A program made the position numbers and the translations under genes. Below are positions 54,865-63,909 of a stretch of DNA of 64,000 nucleotides, piece after piece. The DNA is from Williamsia muralis NBRC 105860 (GTDB taxonomy: Bacteria; Actinomycetota; Actinomycetes; Mycobacteriales; Mycobacteriaceae). A model generated the notes under the pieces. That model saw only the letters and a list, made by a program, of their open reading frames with translations. It did no database searches and was not told where the DNA came from. Location: positions 682,001 to 746,000 of the forward strand of contig NZ_BDAP01000001.1 of assembly GCF_001598915.1 (NCBI RefSeq), given 5' to 3'. Each line of letters opens with the position of its first letter. Within the stretch, counting starts at the first letter, position 1.

Positions 54865-56762
54865 GCCGGCCGGTCGGCAGGTTGATCGGTCTGATCGGCG
54901 AATTGCGTTCGATACAGCTCTGAGTACCGGCCGCCACGCGTCAGCAGGTCGAGGTGGGTGCCGCGTTCGATGACGTGACCGTCTTCGAGCACCAGGATCT
55001 GGTCGGCCGCTCGGATGGTCGACAGGCGGTGGGCGATCACCACCGATGTGCGGCCGGCGAGCGCTTCGGCCAACGCCTCCTGCACTGCTGCTTCCGACGT
55101 GGAGTCGAGGTGGGCGGTGGCCTCGTCGAGGATCACGACGGCAGGATGGGCGAGCAGCAGGCGGGCGATGGTCAGCCGCTGGCGCTCACCACCGGACAGG
55201 CGGTAGCCGCGTTCGCCGACCACGGTGTCGAGGCCGTCGGCCAGACTCGCGACCAGACCGTCGAGGCGTGCCCGCCGCAGCGCGTCCCAGATGTCCTGTT
55301 CGTCCGCAGCGGGATTGGCCAGCAACAGGTTCGATCGCACGGTGTCATGAAACAGGTGGCCGTCCTGGGTGACCAATCCGATGGCTCGATGCAGTTCTCC
55401 ACTCTCCAGATCGCGGACGTCGTTGCCGCCGAGGCGAACCGCGCCCGAGTCCACGTCGTAGAGCCTGGTGGCCAGCTGTGCGATGGTCGATTTACCGGCT
55501 CCGGAACTGCCCACCAGCGCAACCATCTGGCCGGGTGGCACGGTGAACGACACGTCGTGGATGACCTCTTCGCCGCCCCGCTTGTCCAGTACCGCAACTT
55601 CTTCGAGCGAAGCCAGCGACACCTTGTCCGCAGACGGGTAGCTGAAGCTGACGTGATCGAAGCTCAGCGACAGCGCGCCTTCGGGTACGGGCGTGGGGTC
55701 GGGTTTGTCGGCGATGAGCGGCTTGAGATCGAGCACCTCGAAGACGCGCTCGAAACTCACCAGGGCGCTCATGATCTCGACACGCGCGTTGGCCAGCGCC
55801 GTCAGCGGTGCGTACATGCGGGTGAGGAGCAGGGCGAGCGACACCACGGCGCCGGCGTTGAGATGCCCGTTCACCGCGAGGTAGCCGCCCAAGCCGTAGA
55901 CGAGGGCCAGTGCCAGCGCGGAGACGAGGGTGAGGGAGGTGACGAAGATGCTCTGCGCCACCGATCGCCGCACTCCGATGTCGCGCACTTTGTCTGCGCG
56001 CCAGGCGAATTCGTTCGACTCCTGATGGGGTCGTCCGAACAGCTTGATCAGGGTGGCGCCCGGGGCGGAGAACCGTTCGGTCATCTGGGTCGACATCAGA
56101 GAGTTGTATTCGGCCGCTTCCCGCGACAGTGCGGCCATGCGCTTGCCCATCCGCCTGGCCGGGATCACGAACAGCGGTAGCAGGACAAGTGCGAGAAGGG
56201 TGACCTGCCAGCTGATCGAGATCATCACGGCCAGGGTCAGGGACAGGGTGACGATGTTCGAAACCACTCCCGAGAGCGTGTCGGAGAACGCGCGCTGTGC
56301 GCCGATGACGTCGTTGTTGAGCCTGCTGACCAGTGCCCCGGTGCGGGTGCGGGTGAAGAAGGCGACGGGCATCTTCTGTACGTGGTCGAACACCGAGCGG
56401 CGCAGGTCGTAGATCAGACCCTCGCCGATCGTGGACGAGAGCCAGCTGACCACCAGGCCGGTGCCGGCTTCGGCGACCGCGATGATGGCGATGAGGATCG
56501 ACAGCCAGACCACGGTGGAAGCGGCGCCGCCGTCGACGATGTTGTTGACCACCCGGCCGGCCAGGACGGGGGTGAGGACGGTGAGCACGGCCACCACCAC
56601 GCTGAGCACCATGAACACCGCCAGCTTGCCGCGGTGCGGCTGCGCGAACTCTACGATCCGGCGCATCGATTCCCGGCGGTTCTCGCGTCTGCGTTCCTTG
56701 CTGAGGTCGGGTGCGTTCATCGACCGGTACAGCGTGTTCCTGGCAACCGACTCCATACTCAT
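54819..56762 (-). CDS. ABC exporter, fused permease and ATPase (MsbA-like)
   Basis: A 647-residue half-transporter. Six membrane helices lie in residues of about 45-320. The ATPase has Walker A GSSGAGKSTIAQL, signature LSGGERQRLTIARLLL, Walker B AVVILDEATAHLD and H-loop VIAHRLSTI. It works as a homodimer to expel drugs or lipids. The ATG at 56762 was chosen because the -10 TACAGT ends six bases before it. The promoter has the 19-bp spacer and palindrome of MerR/SoxR-controlled genes, which suggests induction by redox-active compounds. Confidence 0.88.
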   Translation of the reverse strand: MSMESVARNTLYRSMNAPDLSKERRRENRRESMRRIVEFAQPHRGKLAVFMVLSVVVAVLTVLTPVLAGRVVNNIVDGGAASTVVWLSILIAIIAVAEAGTGLVVSWLSSTIGEGLIYDLRRSVFDHVQKMPVAFFTRTRTGALVSRLNNDVIGAQRAFSDTLSGVVSNIVTLSLTLAVMISISWQVTLLALVLLPLFVIPARRMGKRMAALSREAAEYNSLMSTQMTERFSAPGATLIKLFGRPHQESNEFAWRADKVRDIGVRRSVAQSIFVTSLTLVSALALALVYGLGGYLAVNGHLNAGAVVSLALLLTRMYAPLTALANARVEIMSALVSFERVFEVLDLKPLIADKPDPTPVPEGALSLSFDHVSFSYPSADKVSLASLEEVAVLDKRGGEEVIHDVSFTVPPGQMVALVGSSGAGKSTIAQLATRLYDVDSGAVRLGGNDVRDLESGELHRAIGLVTQDGHLFHDTVRSNLLLANPAADEQDIWDALRRARLDGLVASLADGLDTVVGERGYRLSGGERQRLTIARLLLAHPAVVILDEATAHLDSTSEAAVQEALAEALAGRTSVVIAHRLSTIRAADQILVLEDGHVIERGTHLDLLTRGGRYSELYRTQFADQTDQPADRPAQATPSLPPLGSDRA

Positions 56763-56768
56763 ACAACC

Positions 56769-56799
56769 ACTGTAGGAGTTCAAGTTAACTTGAAGTCAA
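56769..56799 (-). promoter_or_regulatory. MerR/SoxR-type promoter of the ABC exporter
   Basis: On the minus strand the -35 TTGACT (56799-56794) and -10 TACAGT (56774-56769) are 19 bases apart, the overlong spacing typical of MerR-family promoters. The spacer holds the 16-bp palindrome TTCAAGTTAACTTGAA (56779-56794). The -10 ends six bases before the ATG, so the mRNA is probably leaderless. Confidence 0.7.
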
Positions 56800-56904
56800 T
56801 CGAATATGCGCACAGCTGAATCCGCCCGGCCTCCGGGACGGTGCGGGTTTGTGGTGAACTGGAAAGACCTGTGCTGGACAGAGCTGGACGATGAGGAGAT
56901 CACT

Positions 56905-57912
56905 GTGGCATTGCGACTCGGATACAAGGCTTCGGCAGAGCAGTTCAATCCGCGTGAGCTCGTCGAGATCGCGGTGGCGGCCGAGGCCCACGGTATGGAT
57001 TCGGTTGCGGTGTCCGATCATTTTCAGCCGTGGCGGCACAACGGTGGGCATGCCCCGTTCTCGTTGGCGTGGATGGCGGCGGTGGGTGAGCGTACCGAGC
57101 GGGTGCAGATCGGTACCTCGGTGATGACACCGACCTTCCGCTACAACCCGGCCGTCATCGCGCAGGCGTTCGCGTCGATGGCGTGCATGTACCCGGGTCG
57201 GATCATGCTCGGGGTGGGTACGGGTGAGGCACTCAACGAGTACGCGACCGGTTTTCAGGGGGAGTGGCCCGAGTTCAAGGAACGCTTCGCGCGGTTGCGA
57301 GAAGCGGTCCGGTTGATGCGGGAGCTGTGGACCGGTGGGGAGGTGTCGTTCGAGGGCGAGTACTACCACACCCAGGGCGCCTACATGTATGACATTCCCG
57401 AGCAGCCGGTGCCGGTGTACATCGCTGCCGGTGGCCCGGTGGTCGCCCGCTACGCAGGTCGCGCTGGTGATGGTTTCATCTGTACCTCGGGCAAGGGCAT
57501 GGACCTCTACACCGAGAAGCTGATCCCGTCGGTCAAGGAAGGCGCAGACAAGGCCGAACGCAACTTCGAGGACATCGACCGGATGATCGAGATCAAGATC
57601 TCCTACGATCCCGATCCTGAGCTGGCGTTGGAGAACTGCCGTTTCTGGGCGCCGTTGTCGTTGACCGCCGAGCAGAAGCACAGCGTCAACTCCTCCACCG
57701 AAATGGAACGCCTGGCCGACGAACTCCCGATCGAGCAGGTCGCCAAACGCTGGATCGTCGCCTCCGACCCGGACGAGGCCGTCGAGAAGGTCAAGCAGTA
57801 CACCGATGCCGGCCTCAACCACCTGGTCTTCCACGCCCCCGGGCACGACCAGCAGCGGTTCCTGACCAACTTCCAGAAGGACCTCGAACCCCGCCTGCGC
57901 AAGCTGGGCTGA
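56905..57912 (+). CDS. fgd: F420-dependent glucose-6-phosphate dehydrogenase
   Basis: A 335-residue enzyme that reduces coenzyme F420 with glucose 6-phosphate. It begins [20 protein letters not shown], almost identical to M. tuberculosis FGD1 (336 residues), and keeps [38 protein letters not shown] and [15 protein letters not shown]. The GTG at 56905 follows GAGGAG; the frame is open for 33 codons upstream but homologues start here. F420H2 supports nitroreductases and oxidative-stress defence. Confidence 0.95.
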   Translation: MALRLGYKASAEQFNPRELVEIAVAAEAHGMDSVAVSDHFQPWRHNGGHAPFSLAWMAAVGERTERVQIGTSVMTPTFRYNPAVIAQAFASMACMYPGRIMLGVGTGEALNEYATGFQGEWPEFKERFARLREAVRLMRELWTGGEVSFEGEYYHTQGAYMYDIPEQPVPVYIAAGGPVVARYAGRAGDGFICTSGKGMDLYTEKLIPSVKEGADKAERNFEDIDRMIEIKISYDPDPELALENCRFWAPLSLTAEQKHSVNSSTEMERLADELPIEQVAKRWIVASDPDEAVEKVKQYTDAGLNHLVFHAPGHDQQRFLTNFQKDLEPRLRKLG

Positions 57913-57933
57913 CCGCCTGCCCTTCCCCGAAAG

Positions 57934-57984
57934 TGTGCCCTTTTGGCGAGCGAACTCCCAGGTGGGGGGCGCCAAAAGGGCACA
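57934..57984. terminator. Strong bidirectional hairpin after fgd
   Basis: TGTGCCCTTTTGGCG (57934-57948) is perfectly complementary to CGCCAAAAGGGCACA (57970-57984): a 15-bp stem with a 21-base loop between two convergent genes. Its size makes an interspersed repeat (REP-like) a second possibility. Confidence 0.7.
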
Positions 57985-57994
57985 TCATCGGGAG

Positions 57995-58828
57995 TTACAT
58001 ACGTGAGTAGCGGGCCATCGCGAAGCTGTAGACGCCGTAGGCCGCGATGCCGATGGCGGCGAGCACCAGCAGGAACTGGCCGAACGGTGCGTCTCCGAGC
58101 GTCTTGACCGCACCGTCGATGCCGGTGGCCTTGGACGGATCCGATTTCACCGATGCCACGATCACCAGGATCCCTGCGCCGGCCAGCACCAGGCCCTTGG
58201 CGGTGTACCCGACCACACCGAGGGGTGTCACGACCTTGCCGTCGGAGACCTTCAGGTCGTCGAGGAAGTTCTTCGTCACGCCCTTGTAGACGTGGTACGC
58301 GCCGACGGCGATGATGATCAGCCCGATGACAACGAGCAGCGTCTTGCCGGCCCCGTTCTCCATCAGGCGCGCCGACAGGCCGGAGTTCTGCTTTCCGCTC
58401 GATTGGCCTGTGCCACGGGCGAATTGAACCGCCGAGAACGCAAAGGCAAAGTAGACGACCGCCAGGCTCAGAGCCTTCAGCCGGTCGAAGAGCGCGGACG
58501 CGTCCTTCTTTCCCTCGGAATTGCTCCCATCACCCGGCTCGGTGGCGTGTGGTCCGACGATGGTCTCGGCCAGACGCCACAGCGCCATGGCCACGAAGGC
58601 CACTGCTGCAAGCCACAACACGAACTTGCCGCCCGAGTTCTTTGCGAGGGTTCCGAGTGCGCCGGACTGATCGGCGCTGCCACCGGAACCGAATGCCAGC
58701 CGGAAGATGATGTAGGCGATCAGCAGGTGCAGCAGTCCGCTCACGACGTGCCCGGCTCGCGCCAGGCGTTCGAAGGCGGAGCTGTCCGTGGCCCTATCGA
58801 CGGCGCCGGAAACTGATTTGTCGGTCAT
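57995..58828 (-). CDS. DUF1206 membrane protein
   Basis: A 277-residue protein with six predicted membrane helices arranged as three pairs, the usual DUF1206 repeat. Each repeat opens with a basic ARxGxxxxG-like turn (LARAGHVVSGLLHLL, FDRLKALSLAVVYF, VGYTAKGLVLAGAG). The function is unknown. The ATG follows GAAGGG. Confidence 0.85.
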   Translation of the reverse strand: MTDKSVSGAVDRATDSSAFERLARAGHVVSGLLHLLIAYIIFRLAFGSGGSADQSGALGTLAKNSGGKFVLWLAAVAFVAMALWRLAETIVGPHATEPGDGSNSEGKKDASALFDRLKALSLAVVYFAFAFSAVQFARGTGQSSGKQNSGLSARLMENGAGKTLLVVIGLIIIAVGAYHVYKGVTKNFLDDLKVSDGKVVTPLGVVGYTAKGLVLAGAGILVIVASVKSDPSKATGIDGAVKTLGDAPFGQFLLVLAAIGIAAYGVYSFAMARYSRM

Positions 58829-59076
58829 GGTGAACCCTTCAGCTGCAGAACACGCAGGCACGATGTTCGACCTGAGATCCACTCAACCCTAGTGCGAATG
58901 GTTGCGTCGATCACAAAGCGGCCGATTCGGTCGACAGCTCTGGGCTGTTTGTCTACGTTGGTGAACTTGTTCGGTTGCCGGATGTCACAGCCCGCCCGAA
59001 CTAAGGCATCCAAGAAGTGAGTCACCGCCGACTCAGTTGTGCCGGCCCGTCACCCGCTTACTTGAGGAGTTCCACC

Positions 59077-59193
59077 GTGCAGTTCTTTCCCCTGATCGTG
59101 ATCACACAATCCATCGTCACCTCGGCGTGGGCCATCTACGGCATGGCCAGCATCATCGTGCGCGACGCGGACGCCGAGCCTCAGGCCGCCTGA
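59077..59193 (+). CDS. 38-residue membrane microprotein
   Basis: A short frame with GTG start, GAGGAG eight bases upstream (59064-59069) and a TGA stop. It encodes one hydrophobic helix (FFPLIVITQSIVTSAWAIYG) and an acidic tail ending DADAEPQAA. The strong ribosome-binding site and clean membrane-helix composition argue that it is translated. It stands alone after a 248-base gap and its last 13 bases overlap the convergent LysR gene. The function is unknown. Confidence 0.55.
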   Translation: MQFFPLIVITQSIVTSAWAIYGMASIIVRDADAEPQAA

Positions 59194-60077
59194 GGAAACG
59201 CCACGCGCTCGCGCAGCAGTTCCATGATTCGGTGCACGGCGGGGTTGTCGCGGACGGCGTCGCGGGTACGCACCGAGATCGTTCGCGTCGGCGTCGGATT
59301 CCGCAGCGGCCGCGCCACCACCGTGGGCGGGAGGTTCCCGGTGCCCAATTCGGGCAGCACCGTGACGCCCACGCCCGCCGCGACGAAGCTGATCGCCGTC
59401 GGGTAGTCGTGCGTCTCGATGTGGAACCCCGGGCTGAAACCCGCCACCGAGCAGGCATCCAGAATCGCCTGCCGGCACGGGCCGCGTGACACGTCGTTGT
59501 CCACCCAGCGCTCGTTGCGCAACGCCGACAATTCGACCTCGTCACGTGCGGCCAGTGGGTGGTTTTCCGGGAGCACCACCACGTAGGGCTCGGTGAGCAG
59601 CGGCTCGATGTCGTATCCGCGCAGCGACGTGGATGCGGCGCCCTCCACGAAGATCTCCACATCGGGCTCGCCGGAGCTGTCGTGGACCAGTTCGATGAGA
59701 CGTAAGTCGATACGGAGGCGGGGGAACTCGTTGGTGATCGCCGCGATGACCGGGGGTATCCAGGCAGCCCCGGCGGAGGCGAAATAGCTCACCGACAGAC
59801 TTCCCACCCGCCCCGACCGCAGGTCTGCGACAAGCGATTCCAGGTCGGCCAGGCGTTCGAGCACGTGGCCGGCCTCCGCGGCGATCGTGCGGCCCACCAT
59901 GGTCGGCTCGATCCCGCGACCGCGCTTTTCGACCAGGACCAGCCCGGTCTCCTTCTGGAGTGCGGCCAGATGCTGGCTGACGGCAGACGGGGTGTAGCCC
60001 AGTGCGGCAGCTGCGCCGTTGATGGATCCGGCGGCGACCACGGCGCGGAACAGTCGGAGGCGGTGGGCGTCGAGCAT
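59181..60077 (-). CDS. LysR-family transcriptional regulator
   Basis: A 298-residue regulator. The N-terminal winged helix reads RLFRAVVAAGSINGAAAALG then TPSAVSQHLAALQKETG, and a C-terminal periplasmic-binding-like effector domain spans residues 90-290. The ATG is fixed by TACAGT six bases upstream (leaderless). It is divergent from an EamA exporter, which is its probable target. The effector is unknown, perhaps an amino acid as for related pairs. Confidence 0.88.
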   Translation of the reverse strand: MLDAHRLRLFRAVVAAGSINGAAAALGYTPSAVSQHLAALQKETGLVLVEKRGRGIEPTMVGRTIAAEAGHVLERLADLESLVADLRSGRVGSLSVSYFASAGAAWIPPVIAAITNEFPRLRIDLRLIELVHDSSGEPDVEIFVEGAASTSLRGYDIEPLLTEPYVVVLPENHPLAARDEVELSALRNERWVDNDVSRGPCRQAILDACSVAGFSPGFHIETHDYPTAISFVAAGVGVTVLPELGTGNLPPTVVARPLRNPTPTRTISVRTRDAVRDNPAVHRIMELLRERVAFPQAA

Positions 60078-60083
60078 GGTCGA

Positions 60084-60089
60084 ACTGTA
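60084..60089 (-). promoter_or_regulatory. -10 element, leaderless LysR gene
   Basis: On the minus strand TACAGT, six bases, then ATG at 60077. Confidence 0.5.
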
Positions 60090-60150
60090 CAGCTGCACTG
60101 AAGTGTTCTCAAGGAGAAATCGCTTGTGCTTATGTGTCGGATGAATCAGA

Positions 60151-61068
60151 GTGGTCGCTGTGAAGGTCTTGTCGAACAATCTCGCGGTGGTGGCCGCGAT
60201 CGTGACGGTGCTGCTGTGGTCGTCGTCGTTTGTGGTCATCCGATTTGTCGGTGAGACGCTGTCGCCTGGTGCGATGGCGTTCACCCGCCTCGCTGCCGGC
60301 GCCGTGGTGCTGGTTGTCATCGCACTGCGTTATCGCCGTCCGGTCCCTCGCGGCCGGGCGCTGGGACTGGTGATCGGTTACGGCCTGCTCTGGTTTGCCG
60401 CGTACACAGTGCTGCTGAACTGGGCCGAGCAACACCTCGATGCCGGAACGGCCGCGCTGTTGGTCAACTTCGCGCCCATCCTGGTGGCGGTGTTCGCAGG
60501 CTTCTTCATGGGAGAAGGCTTCCCGAAGCCACTGGTGATCGGAATCCTCATAGCCTTCGCGGGGGTGCTGCTCATCGCCCTCGGCGGTTCGGGCGGCAGT
60601 CACAACGACGAACTCGGCATAATCCTTGGACTGATCACTGCCGTGCTGTACGCGGCCGGCGTCTTGATGCAGAAGGTGGCGCTACGCACCGTCGATGCCG
60701 TCACGGCAACATGGGTTGGCTGCCTCGCCGGTCTGCTGGCCACGGTGCCGTTCGCGCCGCAGGCGATCGACGAACTCGCCGATGCCTCCGCAGGGGCGAT
60801 CACAGGGGTCATCTTCCTGGGCGTGGGGCCCACCGCGATCGCGTTCCTGACGTGGGCGTACGCGCTGACCCGTACCGACGCGGGCAAGATGGCGGCCACG
60901 ACCCTGGCCGTACCGGCGATTGCCATCGGCCTGTCCTGGCTCTTCCTCGGTGAGGTGCCCACCCCACTCGGCCTGGTCGGTGGCGCGATGGCCCTCACGG
61001 GTGTCGCGATCAGTCGGCGCCGGTCCCGAACGACGGCCGATGTACCAGAACCGGTTGCCACCTCTTAA
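60151..61068 (+). CDS. EamA-family (DMT superfamily) exporter
   Basis: A 305-residue transporter with ten membrane helices in two EamA repeats; the first begins VVAAIVTVLLWSSSFVVIRF and the second GIILGLITAVLYAAGVLM. Such proteins export amino acids or metabolites. A GTG three codons after the first GTG is an alternative start. It is divergent from a LysR gene. Confidence 0.85.
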   Translation: MVAVKVLSNNLAVVAAIVTVLLWSSSFVVIRFVGETLSPGAMAFTRLAAGAVVLVVIALRYRRPVPRGRALGLVIGYGLLWFAAYTVLLNWAEQHLDAGTAALLVNFAPILVAVFAGFFMGEGFPKPLVIGILIAFAGVLLIALGGSGGSHNDELGIILGLITAVLYAAGVLMQKVALRTVDAVTATWVGCLAGLLATVPFAPQAIDELADASAGAITGVIFLGVGPTAIAFLTWAYALTRTDAGKMAATTLAVPAIAIGLSWLFLGEVPTPLGLVGGAMALTGVAISRRRSRTTADVPEPVATS

Positions 61069-61071
61069 CCT
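61066..61071 (+). promoter_or_regulatory. -10 element, leaderless TetR gene
   Basis: TAACCT (overlapping the EamA stop codon TAA), six bases, then ATG at 61078. Confidence 0.5.
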
Positions 61072-61077
61072 TCTTGC

Positions 61078-61638
61078 ATGGATCGGGAGCGGATGGTCGA
61101 CGCCGCCATCGCTGTGGTGGAACGATTCGGTGCTCGTGCACTGAGCCTGACGTCGGTGGCGCGGCATGCTGGGGTGGGCCGGGCGACCGCTTACCGGATG
61201 TTCGGCGGCCGCGACCAATTGGTGCAGGCGATCGTCGAACGCGAGGTGAAGAGGCTCGGTACCCTGATCGCCGAGTGGACCGCGTCCGAACCCGAGCCGG
61301 CGGACAAGGTTCGTGTCCTCGTGCTCAACGTGCTCGACTACATTCGCAATCACGATGCGCTGCAATACATCCTGAAGAACGAGCCGGAAGAGATCATCAC
61401 CACGATCGTCGCCCGTGGTCCCGACCGCACCTCCGACGTCACCATCGTGGACCTCATCGTGGCGAACAGCGTCGGCAACTTCGCGAACGAGCCGGAACTC
61501 GAGGCTGCGCTGGTGCCCGATGCCGGCCGAGCCACCGAGATGATGATCCGAATCATCTACTCCTACATGCTCATTCCGCGCAGTGCGCTGTCCGACGACG
61601 ACATCGCGGACATGGTGGTGCGTTCGACCATCCGGTGA
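61078..61638 (+). CDS. TetR-family transcriptional regulator
   Basis: A 186-residue repressor. The helix-turn-helix is SLTSVARHAGVGRATAYRMF, followed by a helical ligand-binding domain. It starts nine bases after the EamA stop but has its own leaderless -10. The target is unknown; neighbours are EamA and pta. Confidence 0.85.
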   Translation: MDRERMVDAAIAVVERFGARALSLTSVARHAGVGRATAYRMFGGRDQLVQAIVEREVKRLGTLIAEWTASEPEPADKVRVLVLNVLDYIRNHDALQYILKNEPEEIITTIVARGPDRTSDVTIVDLIVANSVGNFANEPELEAALVPDAGRATEMMIRIIYSYMLIPRSALSDDDIADMVVRSTIR

Positions 61639-61798
61639 GCTCGCTGTCCGGTAACCTCGCAGGCCGTGCGCCTGCCGGACCAACGATGGCCCGCACAGGG
61701 CGGACATGACAGCTCTGCTGAACGGCAGCCGCGTTCCGGATCCGGCTGGTGATCCGCCTGATGAGGCCGGTCGCACGGCCGGCCCATTGCGCCCACAT

Positions 61799-61804
61799 TA
61801 GGGT
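61799..61804 (+). promoter_or_regulatory. -10 element, leaderless pta
   Basis: TAGGGT, seven bases, then ATG at 61812. Confidence 0.5.
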
Positions 61805-61811
61805 GGGCGGT

Positions 61812-63908
61812 ATGGGCGCTTCGTCATCGAGCAGCATCTACCTGGCCTCACCAGAAGGCGACACCGGTAAGTCGACAGTGGCGTTGGGGGTGCTGCACCT
61901 GCTGGCCGCCTCGGGCGGCCGGGTCGGGGTGTTCCGGCCGATCTCCAGAACCAAGTCCGACCGGCGCGACTACATCCTGGAGTTGTTGATCGAACACGAT
62001 TCGACCGACCTGAGTTACGAGGATTGCATCGGCGTCACCTACGAGCAGGTCCATGCCGACCCGGAGGCAGCGCTCGGGGAGATCGTCACCCGATTCCATG
62101 CGGTGGAGGAACGATGCGATTCCGTACTGGTGATCGGGTCGGATTACACCGACATCGCCAGTCCGTCCGAACTCAGCTTCAACGCCCGGATCGCCGCGAA
62201 CTTGCAGACGCCGATGCTGTTGGCGCTCAAGGCGGCGGACCGCAGCGACGCCGAAGTGGTCGGTTTGGCCGAGTTGTGTCTGCACGAGCTGGAGCAGAAC
62301 CACGCTCAGGCGGTCGCGCTGATCGCCAACCGCTGTGACCCGGATCGGCTGGACTCGGTGAAGGACGCGCTGCAGGAGGCCACCGGACTGCCGACGTGGA
62401 CGTTGCCGGAAGACCCGGTGCTGATCGCGCCGACGGTCGGGGAACTGATGGAAGAACTCGGCGGCGAGTTGTACAGCGGCGATCCCGAGCTGCTCAGCCG
62501 GGAGGCCATGCATGTGATGGTCGGCGGGATGACCATCGAGCACATCCTGGAACGACTCACCGAAGGCGTTGCCGTGATCGCGCCGGCCGACCGCTCCGAT
62601 GTGCTGGTCTCGCTGGTGGCAGCAAATGCCGCGGAGGGGTTCCCCAAGCTCTCCGGCATCATCCTCAACGGTGGCATCAAACCTCACCCGAAGATCGCTG
62701 CATTGATGGAGGGGTTGCAGTCGCCTCTGCCGCTCATCTGCTGTGAACAGGGTACCTACGAAACGGCAAGGGCCGCAGCCCATGCCCGCGCGAGGATGAA
62801 CATCAACTCGGTCCGCAAGATCGACGTGGCTCTCAATCTGATGGAGGAGCACGTCGACTCCGTGGCGATGCTCGAGAAGCTGAAGTTGCGTATCCCCGAG
62901 GTCGTGACCCCCCAGATGTTCGAGTATCAGTTGATCGAACGGGCGCGCAAAATCCGTAAGCGCATCGTGCTCCCGGAGGGCGGCGACGACCGCATCCTGC
63001 GTGCCGCCGGACGACTGCTCCGACGCCAGGTGGCCGACCTCACCATTCTCGGAGACGAACGGGCAGTGCGGGATCGGGCCGCCGAACTCGATGTCGACCT
63101 GACCGGTGTGGACGTGATCGACCCGACGTCGTCGGAACTACTCGACGAGTTCGCCGAGGTCTACACCGAGCTGCGCAAGCACAAGGGGATGGACCTGCAG
63201 CGCGCCCGCAGCACAGTGCAGGACGTCTCGTATTTCGGAACCCTGATGGTGCAACTGGGTTACGCCGACGGCATGGTGTCGGGCGCCGTGCACACCACTG
63301 CGCACACGATCCGGCCTGCGTTCGAGATCATCAAGACGTCGCCGGGTGTGTCGACGGTGTCGAGCGTGTTCTTCATGTGCCTGGCCGACCACGTTCTGGC
63401 GTACGGCGATTGCGCCATCGTCCCCGACCCCACCGCCGAGCAGCTGGCCGACATCGCCATCTCCTCCGCCGCCACATCTGCACAGTTCGGCATCGAGCCG
63501 CGGGTGGCAATGTTGTCGTACTCCACCGGCGAATCGGGCAGCGGTGCAGACGTGGACAAGGTGCGCACAGCTGCCGGGCTCGTCCGGGAACGAGCGCCGG
63601 AATTGTTGGTGGAGGGACCTATTCAGTACGACGCCGCAGTCGATCCCTCGGTGGCCAAGTCGAAGATGCCCGATTCGCCGGTCGCCGGCCAGGCGACGGT
63701 GCTGATCTTCCCTGATCTGAACACCGGCAACAACACCTATAAGGCCGTGCAGCGCAGTGCCGATGCGGTGGCCGTCGGTCCCGTGTTGCAGGGCTTGCGC
63801 AAACCGATCAACGACCTGTCGCGCGGTGCGCTGGTCTCGGACATCGTCAACACCGTGGCGATCACCGCCATCCAGGCCCAGGGCCAATCAGACGACGCGG
63901 AGCAATGA
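61812..63908 (+). CDS. pta: Phosphate acetyltransferase (long form)
   Basis: A 698-residue enzyme interconverting acetyl-CoA and acetyl phosphate. The N-terminal P-loop-like domain starts IYLASPEGDTGKSTVALG (BioD-like), a DRTGG-type middle domain follows, and the catalytic PTA_PTB domain occupies about residues 370-690 with IVLPEGGDDRILRAAGRLL and LIFPDLNTGNNTYKAVQR. The ATG was chosen for the leaderless -10. ackA follows after one base, as in M. tuberculosis (Rv0408-Rv0409). Confidence 0.95.
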   Translation: MGASSSSSIYLASPEGDTGKSTVALGVLHLLAASGGRVGVFRPISRTKSDRRDYILELLIEHDSTDLSYEDCIGVTYEQVHADPEAALGEIVTRFHAVEERCDSVLVIGSDYTDIASPSELSFNARIAANLQTPMLLALKAADRSDAEVVGLAELCLHELEQNHAQAVALIANRCDPDRLDSVKDALQEATGLPTWTLPEDPVLIAPTVGELMEELGGELYSGDPELLSREAMHVMVGGMTIEHILERLTEGVAVIAPADRSDVLVSLVAANAAEGFPKLSGIILNGGIKPHPKIAALMEGLQSPLPLICCEQGTYETARAAAHARARMNINSVRKIDVALNLMEEHVDSVAMLEKLKLRIPEVVTPQMFEYQLIERARKIRKRIVLPEGGDDRILRAAGRLLRRQVADLTILGDERAVRDRAAELDVDLTGVDVIDPTSSELLDEFAEVYTELRKHKGMDLQRARSTVQDVSYFGTLMVQLGYADGMVSGAVHTTAHTIRPAFEIIKTSPGVSTVSSVFFMCLADHVLAYGDCAIVPDPTAEQLADIAISSAATSAQFGIEPRVAMLSYSTGESGSGADVDKVRTAAGLVRERAPELLVEGPIQYDAAVDPSVAKSKMPDSPVAGQATVLIFPDLNTGNNTYKAVQRSADAVAVGPVLQGLRKPINDLSRGALVSDIVNTVAITAIQAQGQSDDAEQ

Positions 63909-63909
63909 C

